A stretch of 64,000 nucleotides of DNA from Photobacterium jeanii (GCF_001650345.1 NZ_LVHF01000015.1:165267-229266); one strand, 5' to 3'. Shown: positions 38,276-50,314, counted from the stretch's first letter. The notes: generated by a model from the letters alone, not told the origin. Numbers and translations: made by a program.

Positions 38276-38313
38276 CTTAGTTTGGTAAAAGAGCAAATTA
38301 GGGAAATCCCATC

Positions 38314-39330
38314 ATGAGTAAACCCATTGTATTAAGTGGCGTACAGCCGTCTGGCGAATTGAGTATTGGTAACTACCTGGGTGCGCTGCGTCAGTGGGAA
38401 CAGATGCAGGATGATTACGATTGCCAATATTGTGTGGTTGATCTGCACGCGATCACAGTACGTCAGGATCCTAAAGCCCTGCACGAAGCGACATTAGACG
38501 CATTGGCGATCTGTCTGGCGGTGGGTGTTGATCCTAAGAAAAGCACCTTGTTCGTACAATCGCATGTACCAGAGCACGCTCAGCTTGGTTGGTTGCTAAA
38601 CTGCTACACCCAAATGGGTGAGCTAAGCCGCATGACTCAGTTTAAAGATAAGTCTGCACGTTACGCGAACGACGTAAACGCGGGCCTATTTGGTTACCCA
38701 GTATTGATGGCGGCGGATATTCTGCTGTACGGCGCGCACCAAGTGCCAGTGGGTAACGATCAGAAACAACACCTTGAGCTAGCGCGTGATATCGCGACAC
38801 GTTTTAACAATATCTACAGCCCAGAGAGCCCGATCTTCACTATCCCTGAGCCGTACATCCCAACCGTGAATGCACGCGTAATGAGCCTGCAAGATGCGAC
38901 GAAGAAGATGTCGAAGTCAGACGATAACCGTAAGAACGTGATCACTTTGCTAGAAGAGCCGAAGTCGATCATCAAGAAGATCAACAAGGCGCAAACTGAT
39001 ACTGAAACGCCACCGCGTATCGCGCACGATATCGAAAACAAAGCGGGTATCTCGAATCTGATGGGTCTGTACTCAGCCGCTACGGGTCTAAGTTACGAAG
39101 AAATCGAAGCGAAATACCAAGGCGTTGAAATGTACGGTCCGTTTAAGAAAGATGTGGGTGAAGCGCTGGTTGCAATGCTAGAGCCAATCCAATCTGAGTA
39201 CAAACGCATTCGTGCTGATCGTGCTTATATGGATGAAGTGATGAAAGTCGGTGCTGAGAAAGCCTCTGCTCGTGCTGCTGAAACCTTGAAGCAAGTTTAC
39301 CAAGCAGTAGGTTTCGTGACTCGCCCGTAA
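38314..39330 (+). CDS. trpS: Tryptophanyl-tRNA synthetase
   Basis: A 338-residue class I synthetase. The HIGH-like region is in [16 protein letters not shown] and KMSKS is explicit in [12 protein letters not shown]. Codon usage is strongly optimised. It ends in a strong terminator. Confidence 0.97.
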   Translation: MSKPIVLSGVQPSGELSIGNYLGALRQWEQMQDDYDCQYCVVDLHAITVRQDPKALHEATLDALAICLAVGVDPKKSTLFVQSHVPEHAQLGWLLNCYTQMGELSRMTQFKDKSARYANDVNAGLFGYPVLMAADILLYGAHQVPVGNDQKQHLELARDIATRFNNIYSPESPIFTIPEPYIPTVNARVMSLQDATKKMSKSDDNRKNVITLLEEPKSIIKKINKAQTDTETPPRIAHDIENKAGISNLMGLYSAATGLSYEEIEAKYQGVEMYGPFKKDVGEALVAMLEPIQSEYKRIRADRAYMDEVMKVGAEKASARAAETLKQVYQAVGFVTRP

Positions 39331-39357
39331 GCGTTGAGCTTTAGGTAACCAAAAATG

Positions 39358-39383
39358 AAAAGCAGCCTCAGGGCTGCTTTTTT
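39358..39383 (+). terminator. trpS terminator
   Basis: AAAAGCAGCC/GGCTGCTTTT with loop TCAG and a T-tail. Confidence 0.88.
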
Positions 39384-39433
39384 GTGTTGGTAGCAAGATG
39401 TAGGTGAGATGTCGTACTAAGGGCAGAAATGAA

Positions 39434-39459
39434 ATAACCCAGCCAAATGGCCGGGTTAT
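39434..39459 (-). terminator. Probable ridA terminator
   Basis: On the minus strand ATAACCCGGCC/GGCTGGGTTAT (one G-T pair, loop ATTT) is followed by a T-rich but interrupted run. Confidence 0.6.
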
Positions 39460-39496
39460 CACAAGAGGAAAGCGTCAGAGAGTAAGAGTAGGGGGA

Positions 39497-39883
39497 TTAC
39501 TCAGCTACTGCAATTGCTTCAATTTCTACTTTGGCATCCATTGGTAGACGTGCTACTTCAACACAGCTACGCGCAGGGAATGCGCCACATTCTTTTTCAA
39601 AGAATGCACCGTAAACTTCGTTCACTTTAGCGAAGTCGTTTAGGTCCTTAACGAATACTGTGGTTTTCACAATGTTCGCAACAGTTAGGCCTGCTTCTTC
39701 AACAATTGCTTTCACGTTTAGCAGTGATTGCTGCGCTTGCTCAGCCACATCTTCAGGCATTGCCTTAGTTTCGTGGTTGATAGGTAGCTGACCAGAAGTG
39801 ATCAACATATTGCCAAACTTCTTCGCTTGTACGTATGGACCGATAGCTGCTGGCGCTTTATCGCTTGCGATTGTTGTAGTCAT
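39497..39883 (-). CDS. ridA: RidA family enamine/imine deaminase
   Basis: A 128-residue YjgF/YER057c/UK114 protein that hydrolyses reactive 2-aminoacrylate and related enamines, protecting PLP enzymes. The start at ATG 39883 (MTTTIASDKAPAAIGPY) has GAGG upstream. SGQLP and the C-terminal block with Arg in FPARSCVEVARLPMDAKVEIE are the substrate-binding residues. In E. coli and several vibrios ridA follows pyrBI; here it is alone between trpS and pabA behind a long structured leader. Confidence 0.94.
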   Translation of the reverse strand: MTTTIASDKAPAAIGPYVQAKKFGNMLITSGQLPINHETKAMPEDVAEQAQQSLLNVKAIVEEAGLTVANIVKTTVFVKDLNDFAKVNEVYGAFFEKECGAFPARSCVEVARLPMDAKVEIEAIAVAE

Positions 39884-40126
39884 TCCTAACCTCAATATCG
39901 AGTAATTAATAGATTCTACTGTTGGGAGCTCAACAGGTATGGCTGGCCTGCCTCGGGGGGAAACAGTCCAGCGATAACCGCTAAAAAAAAGCGCCGTCAG
40001 TTGTGGAGCAAAAGAGGCGCACCCTTGGGTTCCACAGTGTCATATCCGCAGAGCGAAAATAGCCCACTTGGTGGATGATTTTTTGTTATGGTGAGAAGTA
40101 TCACATCAAAGGTAGGCGGATGCAAA
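39884..40126 (-). promoter_or_regulatory. Attenuator-like leader of ridA
   Basis: Read leftward: TTTGCA (40126-40121), 17 bp, TGATAC (40103-40098) as a promoter; a 20-codon ORF 40043-39981 (MTLWNPRVRLFCSTTDGAFF); and within it GCGCC (40020-40016) pairing with GGCGC (39995-39991), directly followed by T8 (39990-39983). After that come two small hairpins, AGCG/CGCT and CTGTTG/CAACAG, before ridA. A leader ORF translated through its own terminator recalls E. coli pyrL. The leader ORF has a poor ribosome-binding site. Confidence 0.5.
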
Positions 40127-40292
40127 TTTTTTCTAACTAAATTTGATAAATTAAAATATTTTTAAGTTTGTGTGTAAGATATGAATAATTACAGCAAAGG
40201 ATGACAACAAGCCTCCGCCAGACCGCGATTTGCCTTGCCTTTCGGGATAGGATTTGCAAAATAACCTCCGTGCCCAGTAAGGATGTAATGCA

Positions 40293-40868
40293 ATGCTGTT
40301 GATGATCGACAATTATGATTCGTTTACCTATAACCTATACCAGTACTTTTGTGAGCTGGGCGCTGAGGTCAAGGTAGTTAGAAACGATGAGATCGATCTG
40401 GCTGGTATTGCGGCATTAAATCCTTCTCACCTTGTGATCTCGCCAGGGCCTTGTACGCCTAATGAAGCGGGGATTTCGCTGGCAGCGATTGAACATTTTG
40501 CGGGTAAGTTACCGATTTTAGGGGTGTGCTTAGGTCATCAATCAATAGCGCAAGTCTTTGGTGGTGATGTAGTACGCGCCCGCGAAGTGATGCACGGTAA
40601 AACCTCCCCCGTGGTACACACGAACCGCAGTGTATTTGCAGGGCTCAATAATCCATTAACCGTGACACGTTACCATTCGCTGGTGGTGAAAGCGGACACC
40701 TTGCCCGATTGTTTTGAAATCACCGCTTGGACCGAACGCGACGGTGAGTTTGACGAAATCATGGGGATTGCCCATAAAACCTTGCCGTTGGAAGGCGTTC
40801 AATTTCACCCTGAAAGCATTTTGACCGAGCAAGGTCATCAATTGCTGGCAAACTTCCTACAACGCTAA
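40293..40868 (+). CDS. pabA: Aminodeoxychorismate synthase glutaminase subunit PabA
   Basis: A 191-residue class I glutamine amidotransferase providing ammonia to PabB for p-aminobenzoate (folate) synthesis. Catalytic Cys79 in GVCLGHQ and the His-Glu pair in QFHPES are present; [11 protein letters not shown] is typical of PabA/TrpG. The absence of trp genes and the pabA-argD order, as in E. coli and V. cholerae, favour PabA. SD is AAGGA. Confidence 0.93.
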   Translation: MLLMIDNYDSFTYNLYQYFCELGAEVKVVRNDEIDLAGIAALNPSHLVISPGPCTPNEAGISLAAIEHFAGKLPILGVCLGHQSIAQVFGGDVVRAREVMHGKTSPVVHTNRSVFAGLNNPLTVTRYHSLVVKADTLPDCFEITAWTERDGEFDEIMGIAHKTLPLEGVQFHPESILTEQGHQLLANFLQR

Positions 40869-41313
40869 GGGATATTTGCTGCTGTGGCGCACTTTTCGCG
40901 CCTTAAATAGAGCTAAAAATGGGCTTCAGAAGCGAGATCTATCTCACTATTGTTAACAAATGTTCTACTTTTTGCCGATAAAGTAGGCGGAAAAGTTATG
41001 CGCTAGCATATTCTGCTGATCTGACAGAATTCATCACTATCTATTTTCTCTCCTTCTGCTATTTGCTTGCCTTTACTCTTGTTATCCCTTGCCATAACAG
41101 GCCTTGTTGCTTAGTTGCACGTTTTGTTTCCCTGAAGGAAAGACAGTATTTATCCATCAAGGGTTAATAAATCCGCTAATTCCTCGCATAAATATCTAAC
41201 TCTAATCGGAAGCTCGCAGATTTTTGATAGTGAAAAAGAATTTTCTGCTATTGGAATTCGTTAATAAAATGTAAATACTATGCTTAAGGCGGTATACACA
41301 GAAGGAAAGTGTG
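40869..41313. other. pabA-argD intergenic region
   Basis: No gene is seen. GGCGC/GCGCC (40886-40902, loop 7) could weakly terminate pabA. Upstream of argD, 41229-41246 resembles half an ArgR box but its partner 3 bp later is poor, so ArgR control is only possible. No convincing promoter is readable. Confidence 0.4.
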
Positions 41314-42531
41314 ATGGCAATGGAACAAAAAGTAGAACGTCAGTTATTCGATGAGGTCATGGTGCCTTGTTATTCCCCAATGCAAATCATCCCAGTGAAA
41401 GGGCTGGGTTCGCGGGTATGGGATCAAAACGATCGTGAATATATCGACTTTGCGGGTGGCATTGCCGTGAGTTGTTTAGGACATTGCCATCCGGTCATGG
41501 TTGACGCACTGAAAAGCCAAGCAGACAAGCTATGGCATTTGAGTAATGTGATGACCAACGAGCCAGCACTGCGGTTGGCGAAAAAACTCACCGAACATAG
41601 CTTTGCAGAGAAAGTCTTCTTTGCAAACTCTGGCGCCGAAGCTAACGAAGCGGCGCTGAAACTGGCACGTCGTTATGCTGCCGACAAATTTGGTAGCGAG
41701 AAATCAGAAATTATTGCCTTTACTCAAGGCTTCCACGGGCGCACTTTCTTCACTGTTACTGTGGGCGGACAGGCGGCTTACTCCGACGGCTTTGGTCCTA
41801 AGCCGGGGGATGTCACGCATCTTCCTTATAACGATCTACAAGCTTTGGCTGCCCATATGTCAGATCGCACTTGTGCGGTAATGATGGAGCCACTGCAAGG
41901 CGAAGGTGGCATCGTGTCACCAACGGCTGAATTTCTTCAAGGCGTGCGCGAGTTGTGTGATAAGCACAATGCATTGTTGATCTTTGATGAAGTGCAAACC
42001 GGTAATGGTCGTACTGGTGAGTTTTACGCTTACCAAGGTTTAGGTGTAACACCAGATATTCTCAGCACCGCGAAATCACTCGGTGGTGGTTTCCCGATTG
42101 GGGCGATGTTGACTACCGCTGAGCTGGCAACTCACCTTAAAGTCGGCACGCATGGTTCGACCTATGGTGGCAATCCACTGGCTTGTGCGGTGGCGGAAGC
42201 GGTGATCGATGAAGTCACCAAGCCTGAAGTGTTAGCTGGGGTTAAAGAGCGTGAACAATGGTTCCGCGATGGTTTGGCGGCGATTAACGCCAAGTACCCA
42301 ATTTTCTCAGAAATTCGCGGCAAAGGGCTGCTACTTGGTGCGGCGCTAAATGACGGATGGCAAGGCCGTGCGCGTGATGTGTTGATCGCGGCGGGCGAAG
42401 AAGGATTAATGGTACTGGTGGCGGGAACCAATGTAGTGCGCTTTACACCGTCATTAGTGATCAGCAAAGAGGAAGTCGAGCAAGGGTTAGCACGCTTGGA
42501 AAATGCGATAGCTAAATTGTATCAAGCTTAA
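41314..42531 (+). CDS. argD: Acetylornithine / succinylornithine aminotransferase
   Basis: A 405-residue class III PLP aminotransferase. It serves arginine synthesis (N-acetylornithine) and, beside astA-astD, probably also catabolism (succinylornithine). [18 protein letters not shown] binds PLP phosphate, [12 protein letters not shown] precedes the PLP lysine in STAKSLGGG. The ATG at 41314 sits well after AGGAAAG; GTG 41311 and ATG 41320 are alternatives. Confidence 0.95.
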   Translation: MAMEQKVERQLFDEVMVPCYSPMQIIPVKGLGSRVWDQNDREYIDFAGGIAVSCLGHCHPVMVDALKSQADKLWHLSNVMTNEPALRLAKKLTEHSFAEKVFFANSGAEANEAALKLARRYAADKFGSEKSEIIAFTQGFHGRTFFTVTVGGQAAYSDGFGPKPGDVTHLPYNDLQALAAHMSDRTCAVMMEPLQGEGGIVSPTAEFLQGVRELCDKHNALLIFDEVQTGNGRTGEFYAYQGLGVTPDILSTAKSLGGGFPIGAMLTTAELATHLKVGTHGSTYGGNPLACAVAEAVIDEVTKPEVLAGVKEREQWFRDGLAAINAKYPIFSEIRGKGLLLGAALNDGWQGRARDVLIAAGEEGLMVLVAGTNVVRFTPSLVISKEEVEQGLARLENAIAKLYQA

Positions 42532-42581
42532 TTTTACATTTCGGGGCGGCATCTCTGTCGCCCAATCTCAAAAGGGGCAGT

Positions 42582-42626
42582 CATTGGCAGGAGCTTGATG
42601 GCTGTAACGCTTTGCCAATGGCAAAG
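42582..42626 (+). other. Competing hairpins in the argD-astA gap
   Basis: CATTGGCA (42582-42589) pairs perfectly with TGCCAATG (42613-42620), while CTTTGCC (42610-42616) pairs with GGCAAAG (42620-42626, loop AAT). The two overlap and exclude each other. They lie about 60 nt before astA. Confidence 0.45.
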
Positions 42627-42683
42627 TCATGTTCAATCTCACGTTAGCGATCTTTATCGCTACCTGCATCAGGAGGGAGTTCG

Positions 42684-45192
<2,509 letters not shown>

Positions 45193-45209
45193 TTGAGTTA
45201 ATCGTCAAA

Positions 45210-45235
45210 AGCGGCAGCCACTTGGGGTTGCCGCT
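45210..45235 (+). other. Hairpin between astD and the DUF1338 gene
   Basis: AGCGGCAGCC/GGTTGCCGCT (one G-T pair, 6-nt loop) without a T-tract: an intercistronic stem rather than a strong terminator. Confidence 0.5.
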
Positions 45236-45260
45236 GTTATCAGCAGGGGAAGATCGCATC

Positions 45261-46055
45261 ATGGAAAGAGTAGAGCAGCTGTTTAACCATTTGTGGCAAG
45301 ACTATATTGAGCGCCTGTGCCCGTCGGCTGATCAGGTGCATGACTTACTGACCGAAGATGAACCTTTGCTCAACGATCACATTGCATTGCGTACCTTTAA
45401 TCTACCTCGGGTTGGGTTAGACGTGCTGGCTGCTCCTTTTATCGCCATTGGCTACAAGCCTTGCGGTACCTATCATTTTGAAGCGAAAAAGCTTTATGCC
45501 GAGCACTTTGAACACCCCAATCCTGCTGCGCCAAAAGTCTTTATCAGTGAATTGCTGGTGGGCCAGTGTTCTTCGCTGCTACAGCAAACGGTGCGTAGTC
45601 TGATTGAGCAAGTACCGGAGCAAGCGATGAAAGACCCAGCCTTCTTGTACGGTGGGCGGTTATGGGATGTCGACTTTGCGACTTATGAGTTATTGGCCGC
45701 AGAAAGTGAGTATGCTGGTTGGTTGGCCGCTCACGGCTTTGGCGCGAATCACTTTACGGTCAGTATTAATCAGCTTGAGCAGTTTACTGAGGTCGCAGAG
45801 GTGAATCACTTGTTGGAGCACAATGGCTTTGCCATCAATAAGTCGGGGGGTGAAGTGAAAGGCAGTCCGCAAGAGATGCTTGAGCAATCTGCAACCATGG
45901 CTGATAGAGTGCCGGTGGCGTTCTTAGATGGGGTGCGAGAAATTCCAGGTGGGTTCTACGAATTTGCCAAGCGCTACCCTGGTGAAGATGGTGAGTTATA
46001 CACGGGGTTCGTGGCGGCCTCGGCCGATAAGATTTTTGAAAGCACAGATAGCTAA
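45261..46055 (+). CDS. DUF1338 family protein (2-oxoadipate dioxygenase/decarboxylase-like)
   Basis: A 264-residue protein, start at ATG 45261 (MERVEQLFNHLW) after AGGGGA. The DUF1338 family contains the iron enzyme HglS (2-oxoadipate to D-2-hydroxyglutarate). Likely metal ligands are His in NDHIALRTF (about 35) and in GANHFTVSI, and Glu in REIPGGFYEFAKRY. It is shorter than HglS (about 450 aa) and follows the ast genes, so it may act on an arginine- or amino-acid-derived 2-oxoacid. The substrate is unknown. Confidence 0.82.
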   Translation: MERVEQLFNHLWQDYIERLCPSADQVHDLLTEDEPLLNDHIALRTFNLPRVGLDVLAAPFIAIGYKPCGTYHFEAKKLYAEHFEHPNPAAPKVFISELLVGQCSSLLQQTVRSLIEQVPEQAMKDPAFLYGGRLWDVDFATYELLAAESEYAGWLAAHGFGANHFTVSINQLEQFTEVAEVNHLLEHNGFAINKSGGEVKGSPQEMLEQSATMADRVPVAFLDGVREIPGGFYEFAKRYPGEDGELYTGFVAASADKIFESTDS

Positions 46056-46090
46056 TTGCTTGTTATCAACAAGGCGAGTGTCACAGTGTT

Positions 46091-46120
46091 AAAGCGGCAG
46101 TGAGAGGTCATTGCCGCTTT
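46091..46120 (+). terminator. ast cluster terminator
   Basis: AAAGCGGCAGTGA/TCATTGCCGCTTT (13 bp with one G-T pair, loop GAGG), followed by GTTGTTATTT. Confidence 0.7.
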
Positions 46121-46153
46121 GTTGTTATTTGGTCAATGATAAGACCAAGGCGC

Positions 46154-46348
46154 TTAATACAAACCTTCTAGTGGGGGTGACCAACGACCTTCTTCGCGAT
46201 CGCGCGGTGTGTCGTTACTGATGGCGAGCAATTGTTCAAGGTAATGACGTTTACCGCTGAAGCCGGTCATTTCCACTGTCGGTGGAAGTGGCGCGACTAG
46301 AGGCGTATTGCGCGTGGTGGAGTGGGGAGAAAAACGTTCGATATCCAT
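46154..46348 (-). CDS. Small hypothetical protein
   Basis: A 64-residue frame starting at ATG 46348 with AGGTGA about 9 nt upstream, so translation is credible. It reads MDIERFSPHSTTRNTPLVAP and continues polar and Pro-rich, with no signal peptide or membrane segment. I do not recognise the family. It lies between the ast cluster and crp, upstream of neither in orientation: it is transcribed leftward downstream of crp but behind crp's terminator. Confidence 0.55.
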   Translation of the reverse strand: MDIERFSPHSTTRNTPLVAPLPPTVEMTGFSGKRHYLEQLLAISNDTPRDREEGRWSPPLEGLY

Positions 46349-46520
46349 ATCGTCACCTGCTACTGAGTCCCATTGGTTGTATGCGCAAAAGCAATACAAC
46401 TGCTATGCACAATGTAGCAAAGGGGGCGAACAAGGCAAGTGGATAAAGAGTGACCAGTTTGGCACTTTCGACTTTTGTCGCGATATTGTCATGATGGCAG
46501 AGAGCGAACAAATTGCGATA

Positions 46521-46548
46521 TAAAAAAAGCCGCCCAAAGGCGGCTTTC
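46521..46548 (-). terminator. crp terminator
   Basis: GCCGCC/GGCGGC with flanking AAA/TTT and a T7 run on the minus strand, 27 bp past crp. Confidence 0.88.
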
Positions 46549-46574
46549 ACAATGTCGCTCGAAAGAGGCTAGGC

Positions 46575-47207
46575 TTAGCGAGTACCGTAAACCACGATAG
46601 TCTTGCCGTGAGCAGAAATTAGGTTTTGCTCTTCTAGCATCTTCAGAATACGACCAACGGTTTCGCGAGAACAACCCACGATTTGGCCGATTTCTTGACG
46701 AGTGATCTTGATTTGCATGCCGTCTGGGTGAGTCATCGCGTCAGGTTGTTTTGCTAGGTTAAGTAGCGTCTGTGCGATACGACCCGTTACGTCTAGGAAT
46801 GCAAGGTCACCCACTTTTTGGCTGGTCACTTGTAGGCGGTTTGCCATTTGAGCTGACAGGCGCATCAAGATATCAGGGTTAACTTGGATAAGTTGACGGA
46901 ATTTCTTGAACGAGATTTCCGCTACTTCACAAGGAGTCTTAGCACGAACCCAAGCAGTACGCTCTTGGCCTTCTTCAAATAGACCTAGTTCACCGATGAA
47001 GTCACCTTGGTTAAGGTAAGACAGAATCATCTCTTTGCCTTCTTCATCCTTGATCAGAACAGCAACAGAACCTTTCACGATGTAGTAGAGGGTTTCTGCT
47101 TTCTCACCAGCATGAATCAAAGTGCTTTTAGATGGGTACTTGTGAATGTGGCAATGTGAAAGAAACCACTCTAGGGTTGGATCTGTTTGAGGTTTACCTG
47201 GAACCAT
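46575..47207 (-). CDS. crp: cAMP receptor protein (Crp)
   Basis: The 210-residue global regulator, nearly identical to enterobacterial and V. cholerae Crp. The cAMP-binding beta roll (about 1-130, with [18 protein letters not shown]) and the helix-turn-helix [21 protein letters not shown] (about 167-187) are complete. It governs carbon use and, in Vibrio, competence, quorum sensing and biofilm. It is divergent from yhfA, with a Crp site between, consistent with autoregulation. Confidence 0.98.
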   Translation of the reverse strand: MVPGKPQTDPTLEWFLSHCHIHKYPSKSTLIHAGEKAETLYYIVKGSVAVLIKDEEGKEMILSYLNQGDFIGELGLFEEGQERTAWVRAKTPCEVAEISFKKFRQLIQVNPDILMRLSAQMANRLQVTSQKVGDLAFLDVTGRIAQTLLNLAKQPDAMTHPDGMQIKITRQEIGQIVGCSRETVGRILKMLEEQNLISAHGKTIVVYGTR

Positions 47208-47414
47208 ATTACTAACTTCCTCTGCGTTTGTTGCCCAACAACGACGTCCCTATAATTTCAGTCTGGGCCTAACAATAGAATTGCTCGCTGGTTAGGATAT
47301 TAAGTCAGCCGCTGGGCTGCAAGCTCACTTGAATAATTAATTGAGAGTTTAACTTTTTTCGTCCCGTATTTCTTGATATTGATCTATCTGAAATCGTCAT
47401 TTTCTACTCATAAG

Positions 47415-47430
47415 TGTGCACATGATCACA
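47415..47430. promoter_or_regulatory. Crp site between crp and yhfA
   Basis: TGTGC-ACATGA-TCACA matches TGTGA-N6-TCACA with one mismatch. It lies in the 272-bp divergent region, 50 bp before yhfA. Crp autoregulation is established in E. coli; here it is inferred. Confidence 0.6.
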
Positions 47431-47479
47431 CCGTTGTGAGATAGTCAAAAAATGGCGCGAAAACGACAAGGAGAAGGCA

Positions 47480-47884
47480 ATGCAATCGCGAGTAAAATGG
47501 GTAGAAGGAATGACCTTTTTAGGTCAGTCAAATTCTGGTCATAGCGTAGTAATGGACGGCAATGGCGGCGAAAAAGCGCCAAGTCCGATGGAGCTGGTAT
47601 TGATCGCCGCGGGTGGCTGTAGCTCGGTGGATGTGGTGGATGGTTTACAATCCGCAGGGCAGAAAATTAGTGGCTGTGAGGCCCAAATCTCGTCGGTACG
47701 TCGCGAAACCGCGCCACGAATTTTTACCACCGCCAATTTACACTTTGTGGTGACAGGAACCGATCTGGATGAAGCCTTGGTGGCTAAAACGGTTTCTGAC
47801 TCACTCGAAAAATACTGCTCGGTATGTTTGATGCTTGGTGAAGGGGTCGAATTAACCCATTCTTACCAAGTTGTCGCAGCATAA
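47480..47884 (+). CDS. yhfA: OsmC family protein YhfA
   Basis: A 134-residue OsmC-fold protein, presumed thiol peroxidase-like. Conserved Cys47 (AAGGCSSVDV) and Cys113 (EKYCSVC), with an extra Cys116, are the OsmC redox cysteines. E. coli yhfA is likewise divergent from crp. Physiological substrate is unknown. Confidence 0.9.
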   Translation: MQSRVKWVEGMTFLGQSNSGHSVVMDGNGGEKAPSPMELVLIAAGGCSSVDVVDGLQSAGQKISGCEAQISSVRRETAPRIFTTANLHFVVTGTDLDEALVAKTVSDSLEKYCSVCLMLGEGVELTHSYQVVAA

Positions 47885-47908
47885 AGCTATCCCTAATGAG
47901 CATAAAAA

Positions 47909-47937
47909 AACGGAGAAGCCAGTCTTCTCCGTTCTTA
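47909..47937. terminator. Terminator between yhfA and prkB
   Basis: AACGGAGAAG/CTTCTCCGTT, loop 5. The minus strand has T7 after the stem, so it serves prkB well and yhfA less well. Confidence 0.8.
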
Positions 47938-47966
47938 TCTCTATTGCGACTTGTTGACGCCAATAG

Positions 47967-48836
47967 TCAGCTTATCTTACCGGTTTCAATCAGTTGCTGG
48001 ATCAGTGGTCGCATGATCAACTCCATCGCAAAACTCATCTTACCGCCCGGTACCACCAAGGTATTGTGACGCGACATAAAAGACCCTTGGATCATCGACA
48101 GTAAATACGGGAAGTCGACGTTTTTGATCCCCCGAAAGCGGATCACCACGAAGCTTTCATCCAAGCTTGGGATCGCCTTAGCACTGAGTGGATTGGAAGT
48201 ATCAACTGTGGGTACGCGCTGGAAGTTAATGTGGGTACGCGAAAACTGTGGGGTAATGTAGTTGAGGTAATCGTCCATTGAACGAACGATGGACTCCATC
48301 ACCGCTTCACGGGAATGACCACGATCGCGAGTATCACGCACGATCTTTTGGATCCACTCCAAGTTAACAATCGGTACCATGCCGATCAGTAAATCGACAT
48401 GCTGAGCAGCATTGATTTCACCATCCACCACACCGCCGTGCAGCCCTTCATAGAACAGCACATCGGTATTTTCGGGTAGCTCTTGCCACGGGGTGAAGGT
48501 CCCCGGCATTTGGTTGTAAGGCACCGCCTCATCAAAGGTATGGAGATAACGGCGGAACTTGCCGCTACTGTCTTCGCCATACTGTCGGAAGAATTGTTCA
48601 AGCTGAGCGAAGTCGTTGGCTTGAGGACCAAAGTAGCTGATGTGGCGCCCTTGCTCTTTGGCTTTACGGATCTCGACATCCATTTCCGGACGAGTAAAGC
48701 GGTGGAAGCTATCACCTTCCAGCCAAGCGGCGTTAATGCCCATCATATTGAACATTTTGCGGAAGGCTTCAGAGGTGGTCGAGGTGCCTGCCCCCGATGA
48801 CCCTGTTACTGCAATAATGGGATGTTTTGCAGACAT
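47967..48836 (-). CDS. prkB: PrkB, phosphoribulokinase-like P-loop kinase
   Basis: A 289-residue kinase with P-loop GSSGAGTST (12-20). It is homologous to phosphoribulokinase, but no Calvin-cycle genes are present; its role in gamma-proteobacteria is unsettled. The order yheT-yheU-prkB next to crp is the E. coli order. Confidence 0.93.
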   Translation of the reverse strand: MSAKHPIIAVTGSSGAGTSTTSEAFRKMFNMMGINAAWLEGDSFHRFTRPEMDVEIRKAKEQGRHISYFGPQANDFAQLEQFFRQYGEDSSGKFRRYLHTFDEAVPYNQMPGTFTPWQELPENTDVLFYEGLHGGVVDGEINAAQHVDLLIGMVPIVNLEWIQKIVRDTRDRGHSREAVMESIVRSMDDYLNYITPQFSRTHINFQRVPTVDTSNPLSAKAIPSLDESFVVIRFRGIKNVDFPYLLSMIQGSFMSRHNTLVVPGGKMSFAMELIMRPLIQQLIETGKIS

Positions 48837-48915
48837 GACAAACCCTGTCGTTAAGATTAACGATCAGTTATTAACAGGATGTTGCGATGAGTGCAAGGGC
48901 AAAGCTGAGACGAAA

Positions 48916-49134
48916 TTAGATTTTGAGATCTCGACGAAGCTTAATATCGACCGATTCGTGTAGCTCTGAGTACATCACTACCGCATCGCCATTGGCGAGT
49001 TGCTGGCGGACGTGAGCGACTTTTTGTGCCAGGCTCAATTCTTGTTCACCGTAGTCGGTGCCTTCACGAAGCACAAAGTGTTCGATTAAGTTATCTAAGG
49101 TTTCTGGGGCGATGTCTTGCCAAGGAATAATCAT
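48916..49134 (-). CDS. yheU: YheU family protein (UPF0270)
   Basis: A 72-residue protein: [20 protein letters not shown] continuing into [12 protein letters not shown] and SELHESV, matching YheU throughout. The ATG at 49134 lacks a good Shine-Dalgarno; upstream in-frame starts are no better. Function is unknown. Confidence 0.9.
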   Translation of the reverse strand: MIIPWQDIAPETLDNLIEHFVLREGTDYGEQELSLAQKVAHVRQQLANGDAVVMYSELHESVDIKLRRDLKI

Positions 49135-49262
49135 AGTGACTGCTTTGATTGCGGGCGTTGATAACATTATCAAGCGGATGGAGGGTGGTTGGCAAGCGAG
49201 TTGGTTAACAGGCTTGGGTCAACACAAGCCTGTGAGTGTTTGGCAAGAACGGCGGAAAGTGC

Positions 49263-50231
49263 TTAAACGAAGCGACTAAACCAGTGCGGTACTGTGCTCT
49301 CTAACCAAAAGCTTGGGTTGCGCCACGAACCAGTAACAAACCCGACATGACCGCCTTTTTCACTCAGGTGATAGTCGATGTGAGCGGGCAGCGGCTGCGC
49401 TGGTATCACGTCGGTGGTCATGAAGGGGTCGTCAGCGGCGTGGATCACTCGCAGCGGAATAGTGACCTGATGCAAACGCGGTAAGCCACTGCAGCGCTGG
49501 TAGTAGTCGCTGGCATCTTGATAACCGTGCAATGGTGCGGTGACCTGATCGTCAAACTGGCGCAAGGTGCGAATATTGGCAACGTGATGGGCTGCGAGCG
49601 GCATGGCTTCAGGAAGCAGGGCAATTTTCTGGCTCAAGTTCTTTTTCATCGAACTGAGTAGGTATTGTTTGTAGACCTTAGAAAAGCCTTGCTCGATCCG
49701 CTCAGCACAGGCATTTAAATCCAGTGGTGGGGAAATGACTTGTGCGGCGGTCAGTTGACTATCGTCGCCGTATTCTGCGAGATAGTTGACCAACATATTT
49801 CCACCTAGCGATACCCCTACAGCGAGTAAAGGCGCGGTAGGGAATTGCTGGCGTAGCCATTGGATAAAGAAACGCGCATCGCTGGTTTCACCGGAGTGAT
49901 AACTGCGTGCGACGCGATTGATTTCGCCGCTACAGCCGCGAAAGTGCATCATCACCCCAAGCCAGCCTTGTTGTTGGGCGGCGTGGAGTAATCCGTTGGC
50001 GTAGGGGCTATGAAAGCTACCCTCTAAGCCGTGGAACAGAACCAGGATCGGCTGATTGGGTTTGCTATTGGTGGGCACATCGGTCCAAGCAATATCGAGA
50101 AAATCACCATCGGAGGTTTCTAATCGTTCGGTATGAGGGGTAAACAGCGGCGTACGACGCAAAAAACGCGGTAATAAGGTTTGCAGATGCGGGTTACTGA
50201 GCCCTTTCGCAGGGGTAAAAGCCGTGGTCAT
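49263..50231 (-). CDS. yheT: YheT family alpha/beta hydrolase
   Basis: A 322-residue hydrolase, start at ATG 50231 (MTTAFTPAKGLSNPHLQTLLP) with AAGGA upstream. The oxyanion block FHGLEGS, nucleophile GVSLGGN, the acidic residue in ADDPF and the His in KGGHVGF form the triad. It belongs to the ABHD1/3-type family; substrate is likely an ester but unproven. Confidence 0.92.
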   Translation of the reverse strand: MTTAFTPAKGLSNPHLQTLLPRFLRRTPLFTPHTERLETSDGDFLDIAWTDVPTNSKPNQPILVLFHGLEGSFHSPYANGLLHAAQQQGWLGVMMHFRGCSGEINRVARSYHSGETSDARFFIQWLRQQFPTAPLLAVGVSLGGNMLVNYLAEYGDDSQLTAAQVISPPLDLNACAERIEQGFSKVYKQYLLSSMKKNLSQKIALLPEAMPLAAHHVANIRTLRQFDDQVTAPLHGYQDASDYYQRCSGLPRLHQVTIPLRVIHAADDPFMTTDVIPAQPLPAHIDYHLSEKGGHVGFVTGSWRNPSFWLESTVPHWFSRFV

Positions 50232-50314
50232 GCGTGGTTCCTTATGTGTTGTTATTTGGTCATCGACAAGGTCGCTGCCTTGTTGCCGATATTGCCGCAA
50301 GTTAGGCTCGTGCT

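Noticed and set aside
40926..40946. A Crp-like sequence GCGA-GATCTA-TCTC upstream of argD
   Set aside because: Two mismatches in the conserved half-sites and over 350 bp from argD.
41229..41267. ArgR box pair upstream of argD
   Set aside because: The first half is partial and the second matches poorly; listed only as a possibility.
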